DNA of 60,416 nt, taken from contig PMLV01000046.1 of the NCBI GenBank assembly GCA_003160635.1, positions 1-60,416 on the forward strand. Direction: 5' to 3'. The stretch is from Acidimicrobiaceae bacterium. GTDB taxonomy: Bacteria; Actinomycetota; Acidimicrobiia; Acidimicrobiales; RAAP-2. The notes below the pieces were generated by a model that saw only the letters and a list, made by a program, of their open reading frames with translations, was not told where the DNA came from and searched no databases. The number at the start of each line of letters is the position of its first letter. Position 1 is the first letter of the stretch. Of the stretch, positions 43,459 through 52,295 are shown piece by piece. The position numbers and the translations under genes were made by a program.

Positions 43459-45102
43459 TTAGCGCCGCCTTCGCAGCACCCACACGATCGCCGCGAGCAG
43501 GAGCACACCGCCTGCGACGATGCCGGCCAGGACGCCGGCTGAGATCCCCCCACCCCCCGACGTCGGTGGCGGGGCGGCGTGCGCCTTCGAGGCCGATCCC
43601 CCAGTGCTCTCGGGCTGCGTGGTCGTCGTGGTGGTCGGGACCGGCGGGGTCGTGGTGGCCGGGCTCGGCGTGGCGGCGTGGAAGGCAACGACGCGGGTGG
43701 ACGAGGTCGCCAGCAGGAGCCCGTCGCCGGTGCTCGGTGTGGGGAAGTGATTGGCCGGTGTGCCGACCGCCCCTTGTTGGCGTACCGCGCCCGTCGAGGG
43801 ATCGAGCCCGTAGAGCGTCCCGTTCTGCCCCATGGTCCACACCAAGCCGGCGGCCACGATCGGTGGACCACCGCCCACCCGGGCGCTCCACAGCAGGCGG
43901 AGGGACGGTGGAGTCGCCGTGACCCCGACGGCGATGGTGCCGCTCAGGCAGGGCAGGTACACGGTCGTGCCCACCACCGCGGCCCCGCCGTCGATGTCCC
44001 CGCTGCACCCTGAGGCGAGTTGGGTCTCCTGTCCGCCGATGCCTCCCAGGTCGGCGCCGTTGAGGAGGTACACGATGCGTGACTTTCCGGCCAGCACGAC
44101 CTGGCCGTCGGGGAGCAGCACGGGCGGCATCGAGAAGTCCCGGTCGTTGGCGTTGTCCTGGGCCCAGTCCGTCGGCGCGAAATAGTGCAGGAGCGCGAGG
44201 GAGGAGGAGAGCTCGAGCGCCGAGTCGCTGTCGTCGTAGGGCCGGCCGGCCGACGTGACCGACCCGTTTCCGACACCGACCCAGATGTTGCCGTTGCGGT
44301 CGACGGCGGGGGCACCGCCGCCCATCCATATCGCTCCCTGGCTCTGCCCGCTTCCGGCGTCCACCGTGAAGAAGGTGGGCGTGGCACCACCCTCGTTCAC
44401 GGCGACGACCCGGCCGCGATACGTCGAGCAGTCCCCGTAGCCGCCGCCCATGGCGAACACGACCCGACCGGCGTCGAGGGTGAGCCCTGTCCGCTGCAAC
44501 AGCGCCGCGGGGCTGGAACCGGGTGGGTCGACGTCCCGTGTCATCTCGATCGCCCCCGTCGTCGTACTGAGACCGACCAGCGTGTGCGCAGGCCGACCCT
44601 GCACCTGTTCGTCGGCCACGACGAAGATCTCGCCTCTGGAGGGGTCGATGACCGGGGTACCCGTGATCCCCACGGTCGGGGTGATGTCGCCGCACGGGAG
44701 CGACGAGGAAGGGACGGGGTGCGCGATGTGCGTGGACCAGATCACGGCGCCGGTCGACGACGACAGCGCGTACACCGTGTCGTTCTCCGTCGCCACGAAG
44801 ACGTCGGATCCGAGGACGAGGGGTTCTCCGAAGAGTTGCCCGTCCAGCACGGACGAGGTCCAGGCCGCCGAGGACGTGTCGACCGGTCCGACCGGTCCGG
44901 CAACGCCCGACCCGGTGGCGTCGCCGTGGTACACGGTCCACGAGCTCGCGGTGGCCACGGAGGCGGAGCTCGTCACCGCACCGGCCGTCACCCGTCCGGT
45001 CGCGAGGCCAAGCGATGATCCGGCGAGCAATCCGGCGCAGCACAGGACGCCCCATCGTGACGGACGAAGGCGCCTGCTCACGCCGTGTGGGACGTGCGAC
45101 AT
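43459..45102 (-). CDS. Secreted PQQ-like beta-propeller protein with C-terminal membrane anchor
   Basis: A 547-aa exported protein. An N-terminal signal peptide (RPSRWGVLCCAGLLAGSSLGLATG) is followed by a beta-propeller with repeated blades of the PQQ/quinoprotein-alcohol dehydrogenase repeat type: LVLGSDVFVATENDTVYALSS, AGRVVFAMGGG, QVVLAGKSRIVYLLNGADLGG, LVWTMGQNGTLYGLDPSTGAV. A Thr/Pro-rich stretch (TTTPPVPTTTTTT), one membrane helix and RRRR close the chain, giving a surface-anchored propeller. No cofactor-binding residues can be confirmed, so a redox function is not claimed; a protein-binding or polymer-binding scaffold is also possible. Confidence 0.8.
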   Translation of the reverse strand: MSHVPHGVSRRLRPSRWGVLCCAGLLAGSSLGLATGRVTAGAVTSSASVATASSWTVYHGDATGSGVAGPVGPVDTSSAAWTSSVLDGQLFGEPLVLGSDVFVATENDTVYALSSSTGAVIWSTHIAHPVPSSSLPCGDITPTVGITGTPVIDPSRGEIFVVADEQVQGRPAHTLVGLSTTTGAIEMTRDVDPPGSSPAALLQRTGLTLDAGRVVFAMGGGYGDCSTYRGRVVAVNEGGATPTFFTVDAGSGQSQGAIWMGGGAPAVDRNGNIWVGVGNGSVTSAGRPYDDSDSALELSSSLALLHYFAPTDWAQDNANDRDFSMPPVLLPDGQVVLAGKSRIVYLLNGADLGGIGGQETQLASGCSGDIDGGAAVVGTTVYLPCLSGTIAVGVTATPPSLRLLWSARVGGGPPIVAAGLVWTMGQNGTLYGLDPSTGAVRQQGAVGTPANHFPTPSTGDGLLLATSSTRVVAFHAATPSPATTTPPVPTTTTTTQPESTGGSASKAHAAPPPTSGGGGISAGVLAGIVAGGVLLLAAIVWVLRRRR

Positions 45103-45164
45103 CCTCCCGCGCCCATCGGCCCGAGGCTACCGGGTCGCGCCAGCGAGCTGATGCCGGGGCCGGG

Positions 45165-45461
45165 TCAGTACTGGGCGACGACCTCTCCATCGACGACGAC
45201 TCGGCACTGCTGCTTTCGGGCACCGCCGAGGATGCGCCTCCTCGTCTTTTCGATGACGACGTCATGCACCTCGGCCTGCCCCACGGAGAACGCGAACTTC
45301 TTCGTGCGCGGGGAGCGCAACGAGAGCGCTTGGTTCTTCTCCACGACCTGCACGTCGTCAACGGTGATGCGCACGCGGCCGAAGACCTGTCCCCAGTGGA
45401 ACGCCACCCGATGCTTCTCTTCTTTTCCCACATCCAAGGCGAAATCTATGTCGAGGCCCAT
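45165..45461 (-). CDS. Small conserved-looking protein, unknown function
   Basis: A 98-aa protein starting MGLDIDFALDVGKEEKHRVAF. It is charged and beta-rich: HRVAFHWGQVFGRVRITVDDVQVV, then a second half with VGQAEVHDVVIEKTRRR and CRVVVDGEVVAQY. It is not recognised. A CAGAAT box 6 nt before the ATG at 45461 fits a leaderless start. It lies between the propeller and hydrolase genes on the same strand. Confidence 0.65.
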   Translation of the reverse strand: MGLDIDFALDVGKEEKHRVAFHWGQVFGRVRITVDDVQVVEKNQALSLRSPRTKKFAFSVGQAEVHDVVIEKTRRRILGGARKQQCRVVVDGEVVAQY

Positions 45462-45492
45462 GCCGTGATTCTGCCGTACGGGGCCCCCGAGC

Positions 45493-46518
45493 TCAGGGAC
45501 CTTCCCGGGCATGGAACGCCCGCTCGATCTCCGCCACCACCGCATCGGGGTCCTCGAGGGGAAGCATGTGGCCGCGCCCCGGCAACGTGACGAGGTGGGC
45601 GCCCGGAATGGCGGCCACCAATTGGGCGGCGCGGGCCGGTGCCGTGAGCCGATCGCGTGAGCCGACCATGACCGTGGTGGGGACACCGATGGTGCCGATG
45701 CCCTCCAGCAGGTTCATCGTGCTCATCGCCAGCATGAAGCCGGCCCGCACGTGGGGCACGGTGTCGGCGAAGAGTGCCCCGGTGAGGTCGACGTGCGACC
45801 GCACGGGGTCGTCGCCGAACACGCCGCGCACAAACCGGTGGCCCGCGGCCGAGCGCAGGGCCAGCGACACCGCGGGCGACGAGATGAGCCCGGCGGCGGC
45901 ACGTTCCGCGAACGGCGCGCCGGGGCTCATGTCGGCCGCGGCGGTGGCGACCAGGACGAGGGCGCGGACCCGTTCGACCAGGACCTCGGGCCGGTGGGTG
46001 GCCAGCGCCATGATGGTCATGCCCCCCATGGAGTGTCCGGCCAGCACGGCTCCGGTGACGTCGCGGGCACTCAGCACGCCGGCGAGGTCGTCGGCCAACA
46101 TCTCGATGCTCAACGGCGCCGTGCCCCGGCTGCTGGCGCCATGGCCCCGTTGGTCATAGAGCACCACGCGATGACCGGACTCGACCAGGCGGCGGGCGAC
46201 GGGGATCCAGATGGCGTGGCTGCACCCCCAGCAGTGGGGGAGAACCACCGTTGGGCCACTTCCCACGTCCCAGACGGCCAGCCTGCCCCCATCGCCCGTG
46301 GTGACGCTGAGCCGGGGTGGCGTCTCCAGCGATCCCCAGCCGAGCGTCCGGGAATCCTGATCCGGGGGCTGGTCGAGCGCCGTGCGGGACCCTTGCGCCG
46401 CGTCGCCGGCGCGCCGTGCAGAAACCCTCCGGTAGGCGGCGGCCCCGCCTACGAGGGCTGTGGCGGCGCCCAGGGCGAGGAGGCCGCGATGGCTGCGGGG
46501 AATGTGGAGCGACGCCAC
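45493..46518 (-). CDS. Alpha/beta hydrolase
   Basis: A 341-aa serine hydrolase. A hydrophobic N-terminal helix (residues 12-30) suggests a membrane anchor or signal. GPTVVLPHCWGCSHAIWIP (oxyanion region), LAGHSMGGMTIMALATH (nucleophile Ser), MVGSRDRLTAP (acid) and LPGRGHMLPLEDP (His) complete the triad. The gene is the third of a minus-strand group with a Baeyer-Villiger monooxygenase and an SDR, so it may cleave the ester or lactone made by the monooxygenase. It starts at the GTG at 46518, 9 nt after the SDR stop. Confidence 0.88.
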   Translation of the reverse strand: MASLHIPRSHRGLLALGAATALVGGAAAYRRVSARRAGDAAQGSRTALDQPPDQDSRTLGWGSLETPPRLSVTTGDGGRLAVWDVGSGPTVVLPHCWGCSHAIWIPVARRLVESGHRVVLYDQRGHGASSRGTAPLSIEMLADDLAGVLSARDVTGAVLAGHSMGGMTIMALATHRPEVLVERVRALVLVATAAADMSPGAPFAERAAAGLISSPAVSLALRSAAGHRFVRGVFGDDPVRSHVDLTGALFADTVPHVRAGFMLAMSTMNLLEGIGTIGVPTTVMVGSRDRLTAPARAAQLVAAIPGAHLVTLPGRGHMLPLEDPDAVVAEIERAFHAREGP

Positions 46519-46527
46519 CGTGCCGCC

Positions 46528-47367
46528 TCAGCGCCTGCGACCGAGACGGGCCCCGAACACTTGCAGCGCGACGGGCAGGCACCGATGGGCGTACCAGCCC
46601 AGGATCGATTCGAACCCGACCGGGACCACGGCCCGGTCGGTGGTGAGGGCCCGGACGATGGCGAGGCCGACCTTTTCGGGAGGATGGGCCCGGGAGAAGC
46701 CCTTGACCAGCCTGGCGCGCGCTCTCGGATCCTCGAGCCCACCCGTGAAACGAGCCGACCCTGCGATGGCGGTGTTGACGAAGCCCGGGCAGATCGCGGT
46801 CACGACGACGCCCTCCGACGCCCAATCAGCGCGCAGGCACAGGGAGAGTTGCAGGACGGCGGCCTTGGTTGCGGCGTACGCAGATTCTCCCGCCGTCGGA
46901 ACGAAGGCCAATCCCGACGACACGTTCACGACGTGACCCCGGCCGGCGGCGAGCATGGGAGAGGCAAAGGCCGAACAGCAGTTGACGACGCCATCGAGAT
47001 TGATCGAGCGAATGAAGGTCCACTCGTCCGCGGTCATGCGGGAAAACGGGCCTGTCATGCCGACGCCTGCGTTGTTCACCAAGATGCTCAGCGCGCCGTG
47101 CTCGTCGGTGACCCTCGCCGCGACTGCGTCGACCTCGGCGCGGTCGGCCACGTCGAGTCGGTGGGACTGATGGGCGGCGTCGCCGTGCGGGCTCGCACGC
47201 GCGGCACATTCGGCGGCGGTCATCTCGGCTGCCGCTCCATCGATGTCGGTGCACACGACCGTGGCACCACGGGCCGCGAGTGCGTGCGCCGTGGCTCGGC
47301 CGATGCCGCTTCCCGCTCCCGTCACGAGCGCCGTCGACCCCTCGAGGTTCGATTGGGGTCGCCTCAC
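46528..47367 (-). CDS. Short-chain dehydrogenase/reductase
   Basis: A 279-aa SDR with NAD(P) motif TGAGSGIG, NNAG, catalytic Ser in NVSSG and YAATK (Tyr-x3-Lys), and a PGFVNT substrate loop. Standing between the monooxygenase and the hydrolase, it may oxidise the alcohol to the ketone used by the monooxygenase, or reduce a later product. The GTG start overlaps the monooxygenase stop as GTGA. It appears complete. Confidence 0.88.
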   Translation of the reverse strand: MRRPQSNLEGSTALVTGAGSGIGRATAHALAARGATVVCTDIDGAAAEMTAAECAARASPHGDAAHQSHRLDVADRAEVDAVAARVTDEHGALSILVNNAGVGMTGPFSRMTADEWTFIRSINLDGVVNCCSAFASPMLAAGRGHVVNVSSGLAFVPTAGESAYAATKAAVLQLSLCLRADWASEGVVVTAICPGFVNTAIAGSARFTGGLEDPRARARLVKGFSRAHPPEKVGLAIVRALTTDRAVVPVGFESILGWYAHRCLPVALQVFGARLGRRR

Positions 47368-48956
47368 GATGTCAGACGTGGCGTCATGAGAGGGCCGGTC
47401 ATGAGGGGGCCGGTCATGAGGGGGCCGGTCATGAGATAGTCACCCGCGCCGAACAGGCGCGTCCGGCGGACGAAGCGGAAGGTGTAGTCGGGCCACAATG
47501 TCGTGTTGCGGCCGGCGTCATCGAGGTACCAACTCGAGCACCCGCCCGAGTTCCACACCGTGGGTGCCGCCTTGCGCTGTACTTCCTCGTTCCAGCGCGC
47601 CTGCACGTCGGGGCGCACCTCGATCACGCTCGCCCCACGGGCCTGCAGCGCCCGGAGCGCACCGACGATGTGCGCCACCTGAGCCTCGATCATCACGACG
47701 AGCGAGGTGTGGCCGATGCCGGTGTTCGGCCCGGCCAGCATGAAGTAGTTGGGGAAGCCGGCGATGGTGGTGCCGCAGTAGGCCTGCATGCCCGTGGTGG
47801 CCCAATGCTCCGTGAGCGTGCGGCCATCGATGCCGCGGACCTTCTCGCCCATCGGGTTGTTGGCGACGCGGAATCCCGTGCCGTAGATGATCGTGTCCGC
47901 CCGGTGCACGACGCCGTCGGCGGTGACCAGGCCGTCCGGCTGCACCTCGATGATCTTCTCGGTCTCCAGGCTGACGTTGGGGCGTTGCAGCGCCGGGTAG
48001 TAGTCGTTCGACTGCAGCAAGCGCTTGCAGCCCGCCGTATAGGTCGGCGTGAGCTTGGCCCTCAACTCGGGATCGGCCACCTGCCGGGCCATGAATTTCT
48101 TCGCCAATCCCTCCAATTTCCGCAACTTCACGCTGTTGTGGATCAGCAGCGAGCCCAGGAGCGCTTCGCGGAACCAGTAGTTGCGGGCCCGGGAGACGCG
48201 CTGTGTCCAGGGCAGCCGGCCGTAGGCCGCGCGCTCCACCGCCCTCGTGCGCCGGTTGGGATGGGGGAGCACCCACGGCGGCGTGCGCTGGAAGAGGATC
48301 ACCCGCCCTGCCGACTTCTGCACGATCGGGAGGAACTGAATGGTGGACGCCCCGGTGCCGATGATCGCCACCCTGCGGCCGGTCAGGTCGTGGGCGTGCT
48401 TCCACTGCGCCGAGTGGAAGGTGGTTCCGGCGAAGGTCGCGAGGCCCGGGAGATCGGGTATGTGCGGTTCGGACAGTGCGCCACCACCACTGATCAAGAA
48501 GTCGGCCGTCAACGAGCCGCGTGTCGTCGTGATGTCCCACACCCTGCGGGTGGCATCCCACGACGCCGCCTCGAGCGTCGTGTCGAAGGCGACCTTGTCC
48601 GTGACGCCATAGCGCCGCGCCGTGGTCTGGAGGTAGTGCTCGATCTCGGGCTGGCTCGAGAAGGTCTCGCTCCAATTCGGGTTCGGTGCAAACGAGAAGG
48701 AGTAGAGGTTCGAAGGCACGTCGCATCGGCACCCCGGGTATGAGTTGTCGTACCACGTCCCACCGACGTCGGATCGCCGTTCCAAGAGGATCAGCTCGTC
48801 GCCGTAGCCCTGGTCGGCGAGTGCAATGGCGGCGCCCAGCCCCGAGAAGCCCGCACCGACGATGGCGATGCGGACGTGGGAGGGGAGTGGGCGTGGGGTG
48901 GAGGGGTGAGGTGCGCGTTCGGGGCCCTTGCGCCGCGCGGAGCCCGATGTCGCCAT
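47364..48956 (-). CDS. FAD-dependent Baeyer-Villiger-type monooxygenase
   Basis: A 530-aa flavoprotein monooxygenase. HVRIAIVGAGFSGLGAAIAL binds FAD. FAGTTFHSAQWKH matches the BVMO fingerprint F-x-G-x3-H-x3-W with a Lys in place of the usual Pro or Asp. VAIIGTGASTIQF is the NADPH-binding Rossmann fold, and IYGTGF and LAGPNTGIGHTS lie at the end of the catalytic part. It should convert a ketone to an ester or lactone with NADPH and O2. The C-terminus carries three tandem MTGPL units encoded by 15-bp repeats. The ATG at 48956 lies 8 nt after TACTAT. Confidence 0.88.
   Translation of the reverse strand: MATSGSARRKGPERAPHPSTPRPLPSHVRIAIVGAGFSGLGAAIALADQGYGDELILLERRSDVGGTWYDNSYPGCRCDVPSNLYSFSFAPNPNWSETFSSQPEIEHYLQTTARRYGVTDKVAFDTTLEAASWDATRRVWDITTTRGSLTADFLISGGGALSEPHIPDLPGLATFAGTTFHSAQWKHAHDLTGRRVAIIGTGASTIQFLPIVQKSAGRVILFQRTPPWVLPHPNRRTRAVERAAYGRLPWTQRVSRARNYWFREALLGSLLIHNSVKLRKLEGLAKKFMARQVADPELRAKLTPTYTAGCKRLLQSNDYYPALQRPNVSLETEKIIEVQPDGLVTADGVVHRADTIIYGTGFRVANNPMGEKVRGIDGRTLTEHWATTGMQAYCGTTIAGFPNYFMLAGPNTGIGHTSLVVMIEAQVAHIVGALRALQARGASVIEVRPDVQARWNEEVQRKAAPTVWNSGGCSSWYLDDAGRNTTLWPDYTFRFVRRTRLFGAGDYLMTGPLMTGPLMTGPLMTPRLTS
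47386..47430. repeat. 15-bp tandem repeat, three units, at the 3' end of the BVMO gene
   Basis: Three units, ATGAGAGGGCCGGTC once then ATGAGGGGGCCGGTC twice, are followed by a partial ATGAG. Read on the minus strand they encode MTGPL repeats. The unit length is a multiple of three, so copy number can change without breaking the frame. They end just before the overlap with the SDR start. Confidence 0.92.
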
Positions 48957-48964
48957 GGCTGGAC

Positions 48965-48970
48965 ATAGTA
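48965..48970 (-). promoter_or_regulatory. -10 box of a leaderless promoter (BVMO operon)
   Basis: On the minus strand TACTAT lies 8 nt before the ATG at 48956, without a ribosome site. Confidence 0.5.
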
Positions 48971-49067
48971 AGGGGAAAGTCGCCGCCGCCCGCCCCTGGT
49001 GGGGGCGGTGCGGCTCGAGCCCCGAGTTCATCGGACACTCCCAGCCTCGACGGTGTGGACCTCCAGA

Positions 49068-49073
49068 TACAAT
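49068..49073 (+). promoter_or_regulatory. -10 box for yebC
   Basis: TACAAT, a strong -10, would give a leader of about 45 nt ending in GGGAGGAAAATG, a good ribosome site. The -35 is weak. Confidence 0.55.
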
Positions 49074-49123
49074 GAACCTCCGAGCTCTCAGCCATTACCC
49101 AGTCTTCGCTCCAAGGGAGGAAA

Positions 49124-49873
49124 ATGTCGGGTCACTCCAAGTGGGCGACAACGAAATATCGCAAGGGTGCACAGGACAAGGCCCGCGCCAAAATCTTCGC
49201 CAAGTGCATTCGTCAGGTCGAGGTGGCCGCACGTGAAGGTGGCGGCGACATGGATGCGAACGCCACCTTGCGGACCGCCTACCAGAAGGCCCGGAGCTCG
49301 TCGGTTCCGCTCGACACCATTGAGAAGGCGATCAAGCGGGGTACGGGCGAGCTCGAGGGCGTGCGCTACGAGGCCATCAACTATGAGGGCTACGGCCCGG
49401 CGGGCGTTGCCATCATGGTCGAGACACTGAGTGACAACCGCAATCGCACGGGTTCGGAGATCCGCAACCTGTTCAACAAGAACGGCGGCAACATGGCTGA
49501 GCCTGGGGCCGTGAGTTGGCAGTTCGAGCGCAAGGGGATCGTGAGCGTCTCGCGCCACCAGGACGAGGACAAGGTGATGGAGATCGCCATGGAGGGCGGT
49601 GCGGAGAACCTTTCGGACAACGGCGAGTTCTGGATCGTCACCTGCGCCCCGGCCGACCTCGAGGCCGTTCGGCAGGCGCTGGACGATGCCGGGATCACCC
49701 CCGAGTCGGTAGACCTTTCGCTCGAGCCGACCACGTTGGTACCCGTCCCCGACGAGGGTGACGCCAAGCGGGTCCTCCGACTGCTCGACGCGATCGACGA
49801 TCACGACGATGTGCAGGCCGTCCATGCCAACGCCGACATCGCCGATACCGTGCTGGCGGCCTTCGAAGGCTGA
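49124..49873 (+). CDS. YebC/PmpR-family regulator or translation factor
   Basis: A 249-aa YebC-family protein (MSGHSKWATTKYRKGAQDKARAK, the invariant start). Domain 1 is helical with basic residues; domains 2-3 are alpha/beta (FERKGIVSV, GGAENL...EFWIVT). Members act as transcriptional regulators or in ribosome stalling at proline-rich sites (the YebC/TACO1 family). It sits before ruvC, the usual bacterial order. The start is set by GGGAGG 3 nt before the ATG. Confidence 0.95.
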   Translation: MSGHSKWATTKYRKGAQDKARAKIFAKCIRQVEVAAREGGGDMDANATLRTAYQKARSSSVPLDTIEKAIKRGTGELEGVRYEAINYEGYGPAGVAIMVETLSDNRNRTGSEIRNLFNKNGGNMAEPGAVSWQFERKGIVSVSRHQDEDKVMEIAMEGGAENLSDNGEFWIVTCAPADLEAVRQALDDAGITPESVDLSLEPTTLVPVPDEGDAKRVLRLLDAIDDHDDVQAVHANADIADTVLAAFEG

Positions 49874-49947
49874 GAGGCACGGGTCGGCGCCCCCGGCCCG
49901 GGTGGCGGCGGCACGGAGTGATCCACCCGATGAGGGGGAGCCCCGAC

Positions 49948-49953
49948 TACGCT
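49948..49953 (+). promoter_or_regulatory. -10 box of a near-leaderless promoter (ruvC)
   Basis: TACGCT lies 8 nt before the ATG at 49962. No ribosome site is present between them. Confidence 0.5.
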
Positions 49954-49961
49954 ACGAACGC

Positions 49962-50486
49962 ATGTTCGTATTGGGGATAGACCCGGGGCTGTCCCGCTGT
50001 GGGTATGGCCTGGTCGCCCGGGGTGAGGCTGACAGCGCGCTGACCGCACGCGCCGCCGGGGTGATCGAGACCGATCCGGCGGCCGAGCTACCCGACCGGC
50101 TCCTGATCCTCCACACCGAGCTGCGGGCGCTGGTGCGTGAATACTCGCCGGACGTGGTGGCCGTCGAACGGGTCTTCTTCCAGGTCAACGTCAAGACGGC
50201 CATGTCGGTCGGCCAGGCCAGCGGGTTGGCGCTCCTGGTTGCCGCCGAGGCCGGCTGCGAAGTGGCGCAGTACACGTCGAACGAGGTCAAACAGGCGCTC
50301 GTGGGTTACGGCGCCGCCACCAAGGAGCAGGTGCAGCGCATGGTGGCGAATGTGCTGAAGTTGGTGGCGCCGCCCAGCCCGGCGGACGCCGCCGATGCCC
50401 TCGCCCTGGCCGTATGCCATCTGACCACCGTCCCGTTGCGGCGCGCCATGGGTGCCGCGCTCGCCCGTCAGGCGAGATCGTCATGA
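49962..50486 (+). CDS. ruvC: Crossover junction endodeoxyribonuclease RuvC
   Basis: A 174-aa Holliday-junction resolvase. Catalytic acids are visible: D7 (MFVLGIDPG), E69 (VVAVERVFF) and the DAADALALA pair near the C-terminus. Domain size is normal. The next gene, ruvA, follows 13 nt after its stop. Confidence 0.95.
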   Translation: MFVLGIDPGLSRCGYGLVARGEADSALTARAAGVIETDPAAELPDRLLILHTELRALVREYSPDVVAVERVFFQVNVKTAMSVGQASGLALLVAAEAGCEVAQYTSNEVKQALVGYGAATKEQVQRMVANVLKLVAPPSPADAADALALAVCHLTTVPLRRAMGAALARQARSS

Positions 50487-50499
50487 AGGAGGATCTGCA

Positions 50500-51105
50500 G
50501 TGATCGGACTCTTGCGGGGAAAGGTTGTGCTCCGTTCCGCCGAGGGGGAGGTGATCGTCGACGTCTCCGGCGTCGGGTATCGGGTCGCCGTGACCCCGGC
50601 CACGGCGGTCGCCCTCATGGTGGGCGGGACGTCGAACGACGCGACGCTGTTCATCCACACGCACGTGCGTGAGGACGCCATCGTCCTCTACGGCTTCGTC
50701 CACGACGACGAGCGACGGTGTTTCGAGGTACTGCTCGGCTCCCACGGGGTGGGACCGTCATTGGCCCTGGCCATCATGGCGGTGCTCTCGCCCGCGTCGC
50801 TGTCCACGGCGGTGCTCGAGGACGACCTGGACACGCTCTGCACGGTCCCCGGGGTCGGCCGCAAGACGGCGGCGCGGCTGGTGATCGAGCTCAAGAGCCG
50901 GCTCGACCTCCCCGACCTCTCGCTCGAGGTCCCGGGCTCATCGGGCGGGACGACGACACGCACCTCGCGCTCCGAGGCGCGGGCCGCCCTGGCCGAGCTC
51001 GGCTATGCGCCCGAAGAGATCCGGGGTGCGCTCGACGGGTTGCACGACGATGTCGGGGTGGAAGAGATGCTGCGCTTGGCGTTGCGCGAGTTGGCCAGCC
51101 GGTGA
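50500..51105 (+). CDS. ruvA: Holliday junction branch migration protein RuvA
   Basis: A 201-aa RuvA. Domain I starts MIGLLRGKVVLRS and binds the junction; the HhH motif GVGRKTAARLVIELK sits in domain II; domain III binds RuvB (AALAELGYAPEEI...VEEMLRLALRELA). AAGGAGG is 7 nt before the GTG at 50500, fixing the start. It works with ruvB downstream. Confidence 0.96.
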   Translation: MIGLLRGKVVLRSAEGEVIVDVSGVGYRVAVTPATAVALMVGGTSNDATLFIHTHVREDAIVLYGFVHDDERRCFEVLLGSHGVGPSLALAIMAVLSPASLSTAVLEDDLDTLCTVPGVGRKTAARLVIELKSRLDLPDLSLEVPGSSGGTTTRTSRSEARAALAELGYAPEEIRGALDGLHDDVGVEEMLRLALRELASR

Positions 51106-51151
51106 TCCATGCGGCGCAGCAGGCACACCCGTCGCGTGAGGCGTTCGGCCC

Positions 51152-52270
51152 GTGAGCCCGAAGGCACGGCGCGAGGTATTGGCGACGGCTGACGAAGGCG
51201 GCGGACCTGGCGCGAGCGGCGCCGGTGATCCTGGGGCCCGGTTGGTGGCCCCGGTGGTGGTCGACGGAGGCGAGGAGGTCGAAGAGGCCGGCCTTCGCCC
51301 GCGCTCGCTCACGGAATTCGTGGGCCAGGCCCAATTGGTGGAGCACCTGGGCATCGTCATTCAAGCCGCACGCCAGCGCCAGCAGCCGGTCGACCACATC
51401 CTCTTCGCCGGACCGCCCGGCCTGGGCAAGACGTCACTGGCCGGCATCGTGGCCACCGAGATGGGAGCCGGGCTCCGTATCACCTCGGGCCCCGTGCTGA
51501 CCCGGGCCGGCGACCTCGCCGCCCTCCTGACCGACCTGCAGGACGGCGACGTCCTCTTCATCGACGAGATCCATCGGCTGCACCGCTCCGTCGAGGAGAT
51601 GCTCTACTCGGCCATGGAGGACGCCAAACTGGACATCCTGATCGGCAAGGGCCCGACGGCGCGCTCCATCCGCCTCGACCTACCTCGCTTCACGCTCGTC
51701 GGCGCCACCACGCGCACCGGCCTGGTCTCGGGGCCCCTGCGCGATCGGTTCGGATTCGTCGGCCGTCTCGACCTCTACGCGGCGTCGGATCTTCGGGCCA
51801 TCGTGGAGCGCTCGGCCCGCATCCTGCACGTCGAGATCGACGAAGAAGGGGCAACGCGGATAGCGGAGCGCTCGCGTGGTACGCCGCGTGTGGCCAACCG
51901 CCTCCTCCGCCGGGTCCGCGACTTCGCCGAAGTGCGCGGGAACGGCTCCGTCACTGGCACGACGGCGGCGGAAGGCCTCGATCTCTTCGGTGTGGACGAG
52001 CTCGGTCTGGACAAGGTGGACCGGGCCATTCTCGAAACGCTGTGCGGTCGTTTCGGCGGCCAGCCGATCGGGTTGACCACCCTGGCGCAATGCGTCGGTG
52101 AAGAGACCGACACCATCGAGGACGCCTACGAGCCGTATCTCCTGCAGTGCGGTCTGATCCTGCGGACGGCGCGTGGCCGGGTGCCCACGCCCCGGGCCTG
52201 GGCCCACCTCGGTCAGCTACCGCCCGCGGGATCGGACCCTCCCGAAGCGGCGACCCTGTTCGAGCCCTGA
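51152..52270 (+). CDS. ruvB: Holliday junction branch migration ATPase RuvB
   Basis: A 372-aa AAA+ motor. Walker A is [12 protein letters not shown] (residues 87-94), Walker B FIDEIHR, sensor 1 GATTRTG and the arginine finger region GPLRDRFG. The winged-helix C-terminus follows ([12 protein letters not shown]). About 40 residues at the N-terminus (Gly/Ala/Glu-rich) precede the usual start; a GTG at 51152 is the annotated start. The gene lies 46 nt after ruvA. Confidence 0.96.
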   Translation: MSPKARREVLATADEGGGPGASGAGDPGARLVAPVVVDGGEEVEEAGLRPRSLTEFVGQAQLVEHLGIVIQAARQRQQPVDHILFAGPPGLGKTSLAGIVATEMGAGLRITSGPVLTRAGDLAALLTDLQDGDVLFIDEIHRLHRSVEEMLYSAMEDAKLDILIGKGPTARSIRLDLPRFTLVGATTRTGLVSGPLRDRFGFVGRLDLYAASDLRAIVERSARILHVEIDEEGATRIAERSRGTPRVANRLLRRVRDFAEVRGNGSVTGTTAAEGLDLFGVDELGLDKVDRAILETLCGRFGGQPIGLTTLAQCVGEETDTIEDAYEPYLLQCGLILRTARGRVPTPRAWAHLGQLPPAGSDPPEAATLFEP

Positions 52271-52275
52271 TCGAC

Positions 52276-52288
52276 GCGCCCCGGGCGC
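52276..52288. terminator. Convergent terminator hairpin
   Basis: GCGCC-CCG-GGCGC in the 25-nt gap between ruvB (plus) and the SnoaL-like gene (minus) forms a short strong stem. There is no T tract. Confidence 0.45.
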
Positions 52289-52295
52289 GGTCGCT

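Noticed and set aside
47386-47430. CRISPR or att-site repeat
   Set aside because: Contiguous 15-bp coding units without spacers or integrase genes.
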